Shown here in pieces: positions 26,351 through 34,179 of a DNA stretch of 64,000 nucleotides (its first letter is position 1; the number at the start of each line of letters is the position of its first letter). The stretch is from Microbacterium saperdae (lineage in GTDB: Bacteria; Actinomycetota; Actinomycetes; Actinomycetales; Microbacteriaceae), in assembly GCF_006716345.1 (NCBI RefSeq), contig NZ_VFOX01000001.1, forward strand, positions 310,001 through 374,000, given 5' to 3'. Under the pieces are notes generated by a model. The model was not told the origin of the DNA and did no database searches. It saw nothing but the letters and a program-made list of their open reading frames with translations. A program made the position numbers and the translations under genes.

Positions 26351-26611
26351 CTAGCGTGAGTCGACGGGCGCCCCGCCGTGCCGCGGGGGACGCCCTCGCC
26401 GAACGCTGGGCTTGATGCGGAGCACAGCCTTCGACAGAACAACGACGACGCCGTCGGCACGTGTCCGGGTTGCGAGCCTGCCGGCGTCGATCCACCTGTA
26501 CACCTGGGATACGTGCCGTCCGATCAGCGCAGCGACTTCCTTCGCGGTGACCCGCTCCTTGGGTTCCGGCACGCGCGCGGCCAGTGCGTACGCAGATATA
26601 GTCCGAATCAT
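26351..26611 (-). CDS. Small helix-turn-helix (MerR/excisionase-like) DNA-binding protein
   Basis: An 86-residue protein with the fold pattern RVTAKEVAALIGRHVSQVYR followed by WIDAGRLATRTRADG, as in excisionase and MerR-like winged helices. The ATG at 26611 has an AGAGG site. It is divergent from, and its start overlaps, the membrane protein gene on the other strand. Two copies of TGCGTACGCA flank the start region and are plausible self-binding sites. The Arg-rich C-terminus may contact DNA. It could be an excision factor or a repressor of the accessory patch. Confidence 0.65.
   Translation of the reverse strand: MIRTISAYALAARVPEPKERVTAKEVAALIGRHVSQVYRWIDAGRLATRTRADGVVVVLSKAVLRIKPSVRRGRPPRHGGAPVDSR
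26583..26596. repeat. Left arm of a 14-bp inverted repeat containing TGCGTACGCA
   Basis: AGTGCGTACGCAGA here is the exact reverse complement of 26622-26635. Its core TGCGTACGCA is itself a 10-bp palindrome. Centres are 39 bp apart across the divergent start codons, as for an autoregulated operator pair. Confidence 0.6.
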
Positions 26612-27173
26612 GCTGAATGCCTCTGCGTACGCACTACCGGTCACATTTGGGCCACACGAAGCTGACTGGTGGATGGTGGTTGTCACCTCGATAGGAGTAG
26701 TCGGCACAATCGTCACGGCAATCTTCGCGATCGTGAGTGCTAGGCAGGCACGTGCCATAGCGGAGGCATCGGAGAAGGCCCGTGTAGAGGCAGAACGCCG
26801 TCGGATCTGGGAGGAGTACGAGCTTGCACTGCGTGCGGCAACTGTCGATTTGCTTCGTAGCCTCGGCGAGTACAACGTAGAGCACGACCGGGCGAGCAAA
26901 GCGGGAGAGGCGAAACCAGCGCTCTTCTCCGTAATGAGCTCGCTACAAGCATTCGGACTGATCGTCAACGAGAATGACCTTCCGGCGTTTCGACTTTTCT
27001 GGCGATGGATGAACGTGGCGCAGAAGAACGTAGCGGAGCGCCGAGTACTGATCCGACGTCTGATGAACTGCATTCGCAAGTGGAAGAGGGGTGAGGTTTC
27101 TATCGCCGAAATTGATGCCCGCGTCACAGAGCTCGAAGCAGCTTCCGGGGCGACTCGTCCAGAAGGTTTCTGA
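26610..27173 (+). CDS. Small membrane-anchored hypothetical protein
   Basis: A 187-residue protein with one N-terminal transmembrane helix (WWMVVVTSIGVVGTIVTAIF, about residues 20-39). A long charged, probably coiled-coil cytoplasmic part (ARAIAEASEKARVEAERRR) follows. The start is uncertain: the ATG at 26610 overlaps the divergent HTH start, while the ATG at 26673 would begin right at the helix and leave the repeat pair in non-coding DNA. GC content is lower than the surroundings. No family recognised. The layout resembles many single-pass accessory proteins in mobile regions. Confidence 0.55.
   Translation: MLNASAYALPVTFGPHEADWWMVVVTSIGVVGTIVTAIFAIVSARQARAIAEASEKARVEAERRRIWEEYELALRAATVDLLRSLGEYNVEHDRASKAGEAKPALFSVMSSLQAFGLIVNENDLPAFRLFWRWMNVAQKNVAERRVLIRRLMNCIRKWKRGEVSIAEIDARVTELEAASGATRPEGF
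26622..26635. repeat. Right arm of the 14-bp inverted repeat containing TGCGTACGCA
   Basis: TCTGCGTACGCACT, exact inverse of 26583-26596. See that entry for the arrangement. Confidence 0.6.
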
Positions 27174-27249
27174 CGGCGCGTCATTGCATTCAAGGTCATG
27201 ATGCGTGCTCCAGTTCCTCGTATTCGTCTTGGTTCAGGGCATGGTGGCA

Positions 27250-27650
27250 CTCGTCGTTCGAGCCCCCCGGAGCTGCTGCGCGCTCTCGTGGGAGCCGAGA
27301 TACCGCTCGCGCTCGTCACCTCATCGCCCCGGCACTGGGTCGACGGATTCGCTCAGCGCGTCGACTTCTCGGCGTTCCGCGCCGTGGTGACCGCCGACGA
27401 CACGGCCCGCACGAAACCGGCGCCCGATCCGTACCTCGACGGGGCAGAGGCGCTCGGGCTCCCCGCCGCACGCTGCGTCGTCATCGAGGACTCCCTCGTC
27501 GGAGCGTGGTCGGCCGTGTCGGCCGGATGCGTGACCGTGGTCGTGGGGGACTCCGCTCGCAGCCTGCCGCCCGGAGCCCATAGGGTCGCGTCGCTCACCG
27601 AGGTCGATGTGCCGATGCTGCGCAGGATCGTCGGAGTCGGGGGCTTCTAG
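27250..27650 (+). pseudogene. 3' half of a HAD-family phosphatase
   Basis: The protein from about residue 20 of this frame reads LLRALVGAEIPLALVTSSP (HAD motif II), then TKPAPDPYL with the motif III lysine, and VVIEDSLVGAWSA (motif IV). Motif I (DxDGT) and the whole cap domain should lie upstream but are absent; the preceding bases are unrelated. The open frame begins at 27198. This looks like a sugar-phosphatase-type HAD gene (beta-phosphoglucomutase-like) cut by whatever placed the 24-27.2 kb patch here. The remaining half cannot be active. Confidence 0.65.
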
Positions 27651-27667
27651 GGCCGCAACGCCCGCTG

Positions 27668-27865
27668 CTACTTGGCGCGTCGGCGGAGGAACCCGACGAC
27701 GATGAGGATCACCCCGACGATCAGGACCACGGGTCCGATCGTGCCCCACAGCGACGATCCGCTCATCGCCGAACCGCGCAGCACGTTCAGGCCCTGGAGA
27801 GTCCACACGGCTCCGATGACGCACAGGAGGATTCCCGAGAGGAGGAACGGCCAGAGTCTCTTCAT
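27668..27865 (-). CDS. Small two-helix membrane protein
   Basis: A 65-residue protein with two hydrophobic helices (LWPFLLSGILLCVIGAVWTL and IGPVVLIVGVILIVVGFL) and a basic tail LRRRAK. It is typical of small actinobacterial membrane proteins of unknown role. It stands alone on the minus strand. The 160 bases after its start (27866-28027) hold nothing that I recognise. Confidence 0.6.
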   Translation of the reverse strand: MKRLWPFLLSGILLCVIGAVWTLQGLNVLRGSAMSGSSLWGTIGPVVLIVGVILIVVGFLRRRAK

Positions 27866-28027
27866 GATGCACCTCGTTCGATCGGGGGAGACGGCTGTGA
27901 ACGGGAGAACCGTTCAGATCCTGGCCTCCACGTTCATCATGCTCCTCTGCGGCGAAGATGGCACTGCTGCGTGACGAGTTCTGCATCCCGGCGCTGGTGC
28001 ACTTCGCTCTCTGGGGCGTCTCGCCCC

Positions 28028-28714
28028 TCAGATGATCGAGGACAGCCGCTTCTTGCGCAGATTCTCCTTCACGATCCAAGCGACGTCGGGGTCGTCCGTC
28101 GAGAGCTCTCGAAAGGCGGCGAGCCCGCGCTCCGGGTCGGCGGCGACCGCGATGCTCCAGCAGTAGCCGAGCGCCTGTCGGAGGTTCCGGGCCGCAGGCT
28201 CGGCCCTGCGCTCGCGGGGAAGGGCGATCAGATGCCGGGTGGTTCGGCGGCAGACGTCGATCGCCGAGCCGGCCGCCGTGCCGCTGCGCAACAGCCGCGG
28301 CTCGCAGATCGCGGCGGCGGCCACGCGCTGCACGTAGAGGTCGGGGTCATCCGCCCAGGCGTGCACGATCCCGATCAGCACGTCGGGCGACTCGTCTCCG
28401 AGGAGTTGCAGGCCGATGACGACGCCCTCGCGCACGCGCCACCGCTCATCCGTCGCCAGCGTGCGGGCCTGTGCGGCGGAGGTCGGCGTGGTCGCTTGTC
28501 GGGCGATCGCCGCGGCTGCGCACATCATCGGGTACTCCCCGCCGTCGCGCAGGAGCGCATCGATGGCGGAGCGATCGGCGATGCGGGCGACCGCATCCAC
28601 CAGGGTCAGGTTGGCGCGCGGGCCGGGGAGTCCGGAGCGGGCCGTGAGGAATTCCGGCCACTGCTCCGGGGCCAGCGCGTGCAGTTCGGCGTGCAGTGCC
28701 TGTGACGTCGACAT
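28028..28714 (-). CDS. HEAT-repeat-like helical protein
   Basis: A 228-residue all-helical protein. Repeated helix pairs such as RVREGVVIGLQLLG and YVQRVAAAAICEPRLL resemble HEAT or DNA-alkylation-repair-type repeats. No catalytic motif is evident. The ATG at 28714 is six bases downstream of a TACATT -10-like element, so the message may be leaderless. It is probably cytoplasmic; a DNA-repair or scaffold role is possible but not demonstrated. Confidence 0.7.
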   Translation of the reverse strand: MSTSQALHAELHALAPEQWPEFLTARSGLPGPRANLTLVDAVARIADRSAIDALLRDGGEYPMMCAAAAIARQATTPTSAAQARTLATDERWRVREGVVIGLQLLGDESPDVLIGIVHAWADDPDLYVQRVAAAAICEPRLLRSGTAAGSAIDVCRRTTRHLIALPRERRAEPAARNLRQALGYCWSIAVAADPERGLAAFRELSTDDPDVAWIVKENLRKKRLSSII

Positions 28715-28843
28715 GGCCCGAATGTACTCCTCGTCTCCCGGTCCTCTTGTTCCGCTCGGCTCGGTGGGCGCGTGCGCAGCGCGTCGGCGACCGACAATGA
28801 GAAGGCCGGAATGCTATCGACACTCGCCCCGTGGATGAACAGG

Positions 28844-28880
28844 AAGGCCCCGCCTCTCCTGGGCCGGGAGGCGGGGCCTT
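28844..28880. terminator. Terminator hairpin after the APC permease gene
   Basis: The 13-bp arms AAGGCCCCGCCTC (28844-28856) and GAGGCGGGGCCTT (28868-28880) pair perfectly around an 11-base loop. Confidence 0.8.
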
Positions 28881-28884
28881 CATC

Positions 28885-28919
28885 GCTGCGAGACGAGGAT
28901 TCGGGTCACGTCTCGCAGC
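28885..28919. terminator. Second hairpin downstream of the APC permease gene
   Basis: The 11-bp arms GCTGCGAGACG and CGTCTCGCAGC pair perfectly around 13 bases. A third, 10-bp hairpin (28921-28930 with 28941-28950) overlaps the permease stop codon. It may back up the terminator or protect the 3' end. Confidence 0.5.
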
Positions 28920-28945
28920 CGCTGATACGGAGGGGGGATGCCGTA

Positions 28946-30385
28946 TCAGCCGACTCCGTCCATCGCCGAGGTCTCGGTGTTGCCGATGCGGGCGATCACT
29001 TCGGGCTGGCGTGCCTTGAGGTACCAGTACCGGGTGAGCGCCGCGAGCACGCAGATGATGAACACGTAGGGGATGACGTTGAACGGGAACGCCGGAACCG
29101 GGAACACGTTCGCGAAGAAGACGTAGGCCATGGTGGCGACGGCGATCGTCGCGCAGACCCACACGAGGCCGTTCCGCATGCCGGCGCGCTGCGTGTAGAC
29201 CACGCAGGCGATCGCGACGAGGGCGTACGCGACCATGTAGCCGTAGGTGCCCCAGGTGTTGACCCAGACCAGGATCTCCATGGGGTCGGCGCCTGCGGTC
29301 AGGAAGACGATGTCGACGACGACGGCCAGGGCTCCGGCGGCCAGCAGCACGCGGTGCGGGGTGAGGTGACGTTCGTGCGTGCGACCGAACCGCTCGTGCA
29401 CGACGCCCTCCTTGCCCATCACGTACACGATGCGGCCGATGACGTTGAGCGGTGCGACGACCACGGCGAAGAACGACGCCGCGACGCCGAACGTCAGCAC
29501 CGGCGCGAACCAGGCCGGCATGCCGATGAGCTCGGACATGCTCTCCAGCGGGCTCGCCGCGGTGGCCAGGTCGTCGCCGAGGACGGCGATCTGGGTGTAC
29601 GCCGCGAACACGTAGAGGATGCCGACCGTGAGCGCACTCCACATGATCGCGCGGGGAATGGCCTTGTACGGGTTCTTCGCCTCACGACCGAGGGCGTCGG
29701 CCGAGGAGAATCCGACGAAACCGAGGATTCCGAGCACCATGCCGGCGGCGATGCCCTGGAACGAGGATCCCTCGGCCAGCAGCTGCGCCGGATCCCATGC
29801 TCCTGGTCCTGCCCAGACGAGCGCGGAGATCAGCAGCACGAGGATGATCGCGACGGACAGGAGCTCGAGCACCAGGGACACGCGTGCGGAGAGTCGGATG
29901 CCGCGGATGGTGAACAGCGTCGCGAGACCGCCGAGCACGATCGCGAGGCCGATGCTCCAGCCGAGACCGGATGCGGGGACTCCAAGCAGGGTCAGGAACT
30001 GGCTCATGTACGAGACAGACCCCATGAGGGACGCGGCCGCGATGCCGAAGCATCCGATCAGCAGTGTCGCGCCGGCGAGGTACGCGCCGGCCGGGCCGAG
30101 GCCCTTCGACACGTAGGTGTAGAGCGAGCCGGCGGACGCGTGCTTGCGGGCGAACACCACGACGCAGTAGCCGACGCAGAGGATGACGATCGTCGCGAGA
30201 CCGAACGCGTAGATGGTGCCGTTGCCGGCGCCGAGGAAGATCGCGGCGGCGGTGAAGGCGATCACGGCGCTGGGCGCGATGTTGGCGATCGCCTGGGCGG
30301 CCAGCTCGGGGCCGCTCATCACGCCGCGACGCAGGCCGGCGTCGGTCGGCGTGCCGGGTGGTTGCTGCGGGGCTGTCGTGGTCAA
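28946..30385 (-). CDS. APC-superfamily amino acid/amine permease
   Basis: A 479-residue transporter with about twelve hydrophobic segments. The first reentrant helix contains GPELAAQAIANIAPSA, as in APC transporters. Typical substrates are amino acids, polyamines or ethanolamine-like amines. I infer a TTG start at 30385 because AAGGAGC lies at proper distance; an ATG at residue 23 would be too late for the first helix. It is followed downstream by three hairpins. It sits next to a Zn alcohol dehydrogenase and divergent PucR regulator, suggesting uptake and oxidation of an amino alcohol or related nitrogen source. Confidence 0.85.
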   Translation of the reverse strand: MTTTAPQQPPGTPTDAGLRRGVMSGPELAAQAIANIAPSAVIAFTAAAIFLGAGNGTIYAFGLATIVILCVGYCVVVFARKHASAGSLYTYVSKGLGPAGAYLAGATLLIGCFGIAAASLMGSVSYMSQFLTLLGVPASGLGWSIGLAIVLGGLATLFTIRGIRLSARVSLVLELLSVAIILVLLISALVWAGPGAWDPAQLLAEGSSFQGIAAGMVLGILGFVGFSSADALGREAKNPYKAIPRAIMWSALTVGILYVFAAYTQIAVLGDDLATAASPLESMSELIGMPAWFAPVLTFGVAASFFAVVVAPLNVIGRIVYVMGKEGVVHERFGRTHERHLTPHRVLLAAGALAVVVDIVFLTAGADPMEILVWVNTWGTYGYMVAYALVAIACVVYTQRAGMRNGLVWVCATIAVATMAYVFFANVFPVPAFPFNVIPYVFIICVLAALTRYWYLKARQPEVIARIGNTETSAMDGVG

Positions 30386-30455
30386 GGGGTGCTCCTTCGC
30401 ATCGGGTCTTGTCGGAGTGGGGGAGTGCGGGGTAAGGGAGGGGACGGAGTGCGGG

Positions 30456-31553
30456 TCAGGGGATGAGGAGGGTGCGCAGCGCCTGGCCGGATTCCAGCTC
30501 GGCGAACGCCTCGGCGGCCTCTGCGAGCGGGCGACGGGAGGAGATCAGCGGATCGAGGATCAGCTGGCCGTCCATGTACCGGTCGACGAGTGCCGGGATG
30601 TCGATGGCCGGGCGCACCGAGCCGTAGTTCGAGCCGAGGATGCGCTGGTCGGCCTCTGCCAGCACCAGGGGCTCGAACGACGCGCGCGCGCCGGTCGGCG
30701 GGAGGCCGACGATCACGGCGGCACCACCGAGACCGAGCATCTCGATGGACTGCTCGGTGGTCACGGTGCGGCCGATCGCGTCGAACGCGTAGTCGACACC
30801 GTCGGGGAGGAGTGCGCGCAGCTGCGCGACCGCGTCGCCGTCGGGGGCGACGATCTGGTCGGTGGCGCCGAACTGCGCCGCCAGGCGGGTCTTGTCCTCG
30901 CGCACGTCGATCGCGATGATCCGCTCAGCGCCCGCGAGGCGTGCGCCCTGGATGACGTTCAGGCCGACGCCGCCGCATCCGATCACGGCGACGAGCGCGC
31001 CCGGTTCGACGCCGGCAGTGTTCATGACGGCGCCGACACCCGTCGCGACCGCGCATCCGACGACGGCGATGACGTCGAGCGGAGCATCGTCGCGCACCTT
31101 GATGGCACCGGATGCGGGCACCACGACTTCCTCTGCGAACGAGGAGACGCCGAGGTAGTGGTGGATCGTCTCGCCGTCCTTGCTCAGGCGCGAGGTGCCG
31201 TCGAAGAGCACGCCGTGCGGGGCGACGACCGTGGCCACCTTCTGGCAGCGGGCTTCGTGACCGGAACGGCAGTACCGGCACTCGCCGCACGGCGGCACCC
31301 AACTGAGCACCACGTGGTCGCCCACGGCGAGCGAGGTCACGCCCTCGCCGAGTTCGACGACCACACCGGAGCCTTCATGGCCCATGACCATCGGTGCTGC
31401 TGCCGTCCACTCGCCGCGCTTGACGTGCAGGTCGGAGTGGCAGACGCCCGCGGCGGCGATCTTCACGCGCACCTCACCGGCAGACGGCGGTGCGAGCTGC
31501 ACCTCGGTGTGCTCGATCGGACTGTCGGTGTCGCGGAATACGATGGCCCGCAT
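30456..31553 (-). CDS. Zinc-dependent alcohol dehydrogenase, class III-like
   Basis: A 365-residue MDR dehydrogenase. Catalytic zinc residues lie in AAGVCHSDLHV and MGHEGSG. The structural zinc cysteines are in PCGECRYCRSGHEARC, and the NAD site is GCGGVGLNV. Similarity is to the class III and NDMA-dependent alcohol dehydrogenases. The ATG has an AAGGGGG site. It is probably cotranscribed with the permease downstream (70-base gap). Divergent PucR likely controls both. Confidence 0.85.
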   Translation of the reverse strand: MRAIVFRDTDSPIEHTEVQLAPPSAGEVRVKIAAAGVCHSDLHVKRGEWTAAAPMVMGHEGSGVVVELGEGVTSLAVGDHVVLSWVPPCGECRYCRSGHEARCQKVATVVAPHGVLFDGTSRLSKDGETIHHYLGVSSFAEEVVVPASGAIKVRDDAPLDVIAVVGCAVATGVGAVMNTAGVEPGALVAVIGCGGVGLNVIQGARLAGAERIIAIDVREDKTRLAAQFGATDQIVAPDGDAVAQLRALLPDGVDYAFDAIGRTVTTEQSIEMLGLGGAAVIVGLPPTGARASFEPLVLAEADQRILGSNYGSVRPAIDIPALVDRYMDGQLILDPLISSRRPLAEAAEAFAELESGQALRTLLIP

Positions 31554-31670
31554 GTGGCCCCCTTCGTTCGTTTAGGTCGGGCCCCATCGTAGGAACGCAC
31601 CGGCCTTCCTGTCATTCATCCAAATGATGAGTAGCGGCGCTCGATATCGACATTCTTTATACTTCGAGGC

Positions 31671-33062
31671 ATGACGCGAGATCTGGCATCGATCGCTCGA
31701 CTGCTCGGCGCGACCCTGCTCGACGGTGGTTCGTTGGGCGCACGCGCTCCCGTGTCGAGCGTCGTCCCGCTCGCGGACTTCGCCGTCGTGCCGCATCCGC
31801 AGTTCGCGACCCTCGTCGTCGGCGGGCCGGCGGAGGTCGCCTCCGCCCTCGCCGGCGAGGAGCGCGGCGCTCCGCTGCGGCTCGCCGTCGTGGTGGTCAC
31901 CGGCATGCTGGATCCCGTGCCCGACGGAGTCACCGCGATCGTCGGGCCCGCGATGGATCCGGCTGTCGTGCTGCCCACTCTGCAGGCGCTGCTCGCCACC
32001 GATGCGGCGGCGGAGGATCGCGCCGTGCTCGCCGCCACCAAGGTGCTGGCGCTGGCGGCGCGCCGCAGCGGAGTGGCCGGCGTGGTCGCCGAACTCGCCC
32101 GGCGCCTCGACGGATGGGCGGTGCTGCTCGATCGCGACGCGCAGCCGATCGCCTCCGCCGGGGCGGGAGCCCTGCATGTGGGGGACGCCGTGGCGGTGGC
32201 GTTCAATCGTCCGGTCCGCGTGCGCAGCCGCGCGCTGCAGGTGCACCCGGTCGGCACGGATGAGGACATGTCGGCGTTCCTGGTCGTGACCGCGCGCAGC
32301 GGATCCACGAGCCGGGCGCGCGACCTGAGCTCGCAGGCCGCTGCGCTGCTCGATCTGCTCCTGCGAACCCACGACGGCAGCCGTACCGAACGGCTCGGTC
32401 GGGCCACGATGATGCGCGTGCTCGAAGAAGGTGGACCCGCCGCACTCGCCTTGGCGAAGGACTGGGGTGTGCGCGACCGCACGCTGGCCGCTTTCGCGCT
32501 CTCCGCTCGGTCCGCCGACGTGGATGCCGAGCGGGCGGTCATCCACTGGCTCGAAGATCTCGGGGCGCCGCATCTGCTCTCCGCCTCGCACGGCATCGTG
32601 ACCGGCTTCGCGCGCGAGGAGCACATCGAGGAGATCGCGCGGCGCGCGGCGGCGTTCACCGTGCCGCTGCACCTCGGGCTCGGCTCGCCGGCCCCGATCG
32701 ACGCGCTCGCCGGCTCTGTGGAGGAGTCGCGTCGCGCCCACGAGGTCGCCGTGGCCGAGGGGCGCGGGGTGGTGCGCTACCGCGGCATGCCGACCATCGA
32801 CCTCGTCCTCGACCGGCTGTCGCCACCGGATGCGCGCCGGCTGGCGTCGGTGCTGGAACCCCTCCGGGAGGACGACCTCCTCGACACGCTGCGGGGGTTC
32901 CTGGCCGAGAACGGTGCCTGGGGCGCGGCGGCCGCGCGACTCGGGGTGCACCGGCAGACGCTGGCCGCCCGTGTGCGCCGGATCGAGCAGCTCACCGGAC
33001 TCTCGATGTCGAGCCCCGACGACAGGGCGGCCGCCTGGATCGCGTTGCGGGCGCAGGCGTAG
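31671..33062 (+). CDS. PucR/CdaR-family transcriptional regulator
   Basis: A 463-residue regulator. The N-terminal PucR sensor-like region is followed by a GGDEF-like middle domain. The C-terminal PucR helix-turn-helix is ENGAWGAAAARLGVHRQTLA, in which family members bind DNA. The ATG lies seven bases after a TATACT -10 element, indicating a leaderless message. It is divergent from the dehydrogenase-permease pair. The 117-base gap holds a TCAT-N-ATGA imperfect repeat (31612-31630) and a TCGATATCGA palindrome (31641-31650) as possible operators. Confidence 0.85.
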   Translation: MTRDLASIARLLGATLLDGGSLGARAPVSSVVPLADFAVVPHPQFATLVVGGPAEVASALAGEERGAPLRLAVVVVTGMLDPVPDGVTAIVGPAMDPAVVLPTLQALLATDAAAEDRAVLAATKVLALAARRSGVAGVVAELARRLDGWAVLLDRDAQPIASAGAGALHVGDAVAVAFNRPVRVRSRALQVHPVGTDEDMSAFLVVTARSGSTSRARDLSSQAAALLDLLLRTHDGSRTERLGRATMMRVLEEGGPAALALAKDWGVRDRTLAAFALSARSADVDAERAVIHWLEDLGAPHLLSASHGIVTGFAREEHIEEIARRAAAFTVPLHLGLGSPAPIDALAGSVEESRRAHEVAVAEGRGVVRYRGMPTIDLVLDRLSPPDARRLASVLEPLREDDLLDTLRGFLAENGAWGAAAARLGVHRQTLAARVRRIEQLTGLSMSSPDDRAAAWIALRAQA

Positions 33063-33123
33063 GCGAGCCTCCGAACGGCGAAATATCTGCGGAGTGAGAC
33101 CTCCGTGCGGATAGATTGAATGC

Positions 33124-33627
33124 ATGTTCAGTCAAAACGAATCCCCGTCCATCTCGCGGCGCGCCGTCATCACCTCCGCCGCGTGGGCGGTGCCGGTCGT
33201 GGCGGTGGCGGTGGCGACGCCTCTCGCGGCGGCGAGCAGAGGTGCCGACCAGTTCGCGCTGGCGCTGCAGTCGGCGTCGATCACGCTCCCGCCGAACAAC
33301 ATCTTCCCCGGATTCGCGTACCTCACCGTGACGAACACGTCGCCGTCGGCGCTCACGGCGGTCACGCTGAGTGTCTCGGGGATGGCGCCCGGCGCTTTCA
33401 GTGTCGGCGTCGGTGGCGGTGGGCCGTGGCGGATCATCTCGGGTGACGCCTCGACGCTCGTCGTCGGATGGACCGGGAGCATCGCCGAGGGGCAGAGCAC
33501 TCCGACTCTCACCCTGACGGTCAACTACCTCGGCAGCACGCCGCCGCCCGTGATCGGCGTTCTGACGATCACGCCGGTCGGAGCCTCCGGCGTCTCGTCC
33601 GCCACGCTCACGGCGACCACAACGTGA
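33124..33627 (+). CDS. Secreted protein with Tat-type signal
   Basis: A 167-residue exported protein. SRRAVITSAAWAVPVVAVAV at residues 11-30 is a twin-arginine-type signal ending near AAAS. The mature part is rich in Thr, Ser, Gly and Val and is predicted to form a beta-sandwich; no anchor or catalytic motif is visible. The ATG starts six bases after a TAGATT element and has no ribosome site, suggesting a leaderless message. Function unknown. A strong hairpin follows immediately. Confidence 0.7.
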   Translation: MFSQNESPSISRRAVITSAAWAVPVVAVAVATPLAAASRGADQFALALQSASITLPPNNIFPGFAYLTVTNTSPSALTAVTLSVSGMAPGAFSVGVGGGGPWRIISGDASTLVVGWTGSIAEGQSTPTLTLTVNYLGSTPPPVIGVLTITPVGASGVSSATLTATTT

Positions 33628-33631
33628 CCCC

Positions 33632-33665
33632 TTGCGGGCCTCGTCCAGGGTGACGAGGCCCGCAA
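33632..33665. terminator. Terminator hairpin
   Basis: The 14-bp arms TTGCGGGCCTCGTC (33632-33645) and GACGAGGCCCGCAA (33652-33665) pair perfectly around a 6-base loop, directly after the secreted-protein stop. Confidence 0.85.
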
Positions 33666-33670
33666 CGGGG

Positions 33671-33911
33671 TGTTCCGCGATGGGAGATCGGTGTGCTCGG
33701 GTGCGCACCGACCGTCGCGGGGAACAGGCACCCCTCTCGATTTCTCCGGCTCCCCAGCCGGATTCTCAAGGGGTGCTGCCACCAAGGTGTGGCGCCTCTG
33801 TTCCTTGCTTCTCGGTTCAGCGCCCCAGACGCTTCCCCTGTGTAGCCCCAGCTACGTTGATCGAGACTAGCGCGAAAACCCGTGTCCCCCAAATGGGGGA
33901 CACGGGTTTTT
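33671..33911 (+). ncRNA. Candidate structured RNA with intrinsic terminator
   Basis: No gene fits the 550-base gap 33628-34179, but this part folds strongly. GGAACAG (33721-33727) can pair with CTGTTCC (33798-33804). That stem encloses GCACCCCT/AGGGGTGC (33728-33735 with 33769-33776), which caps TCCGGCT/AGCCGGA (33745-33751 with 33756-33762), and also GCCAC/GTGGC (33778-33782 with 33789-33793), forming a three-way junction. GGAACA can instead pair with TGTTCC at 33671-33676 around a 9-bp hairpin (33688-33696 with 33703-33711). A GTAGC/GCTAC hairpin follows near 33842-33855, and then the terminator at 33875-33911. It could be a small RNA or a riboswitch-like leader. It matches no family that I know. 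Confidence 0.45.
33875..33911. terminator. Intrinsic terminator ending the RNA candidate
   Basis: A perfect 16-bp stem (33875-33890 with 33895-33910) with AAAT loop, starting AAAA and ending TTTTT. It is the strongest intrinsic terminator in the window and is usable on either strand. Confidence 0.9.
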
Positions 33912-34110
33912 GCTGAGAGTTTCCTGAGGGTCGCCGTCCCTCGGCCGGGGCGGGGTTGCTGCCTGGATGACGGTGCGCGCGGTGGTGACATCCGTTGCCC
34001 CTGGGGTGTCTCGACGGTAGGCGGATTCGCCGGCGTAGGCCGCTTCGCGGTGAGGTCTCCTACCGCGGCGCATTCGCCTTCCTGCGGGGCGATCGTTGCG
34101 TGGGGTCCAT

Positions 34111-34128
34111 AGTTGCACTTTTGCAACT
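34111..34128. promoter_or_regulatory. MarR-type operator 1, AGTTGCA-N4-TGCAACT
   Basis: An 18-bp perfect inverted repeat upstream of the MFS gene. Its outer five bases on each side match operator 2 at 34140. It overlaps the -35 region of the predicted promoter, so bound MarR would block transcription. Confidence 0.75.
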
Positions 34129-34142
34129 AATAGGCGTATAGT
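34113..34142 (+). promoter_or_regulatory. Promoter of the MFS-marR operon
   Basis: TTGCAC (34113-34118), 18-base spacer, TATAGT (34137-34142). Both boxes are covered by the two inverted repeats, consistent with repression. The start codon is 38 bases downstream. Confidence 0.6.
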
Positions 34143-34157
34143 TGACTCTTATCAACT
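34140..34157. promoter_or_regulatory. MarR-type operator 2, AGTTGA-N6-TCAACT
   Basis: An 18-bp inverted repeat whose centre is 29 bp from operator 1. Both share AGTTG-N8-CAACT. It overlaps the -10 box. Confidence 0.75.
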
Positions 34158-34179
34158 TTCTACGCAGGAGCTCTTCCCC

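Noticed and set aside
28772..30466. Long plus-strand open frame opposite the APC permease
   Set aside because: The composition is rich in Arg, Asp, Glu and His with no motifs, typical of an antisense shadow.
33666..34126. Small open frames in the gap before the MFS gene
   Set aside because: They lack ribosome sites and protein-like composition, and coincide with strong RNA hairpins.
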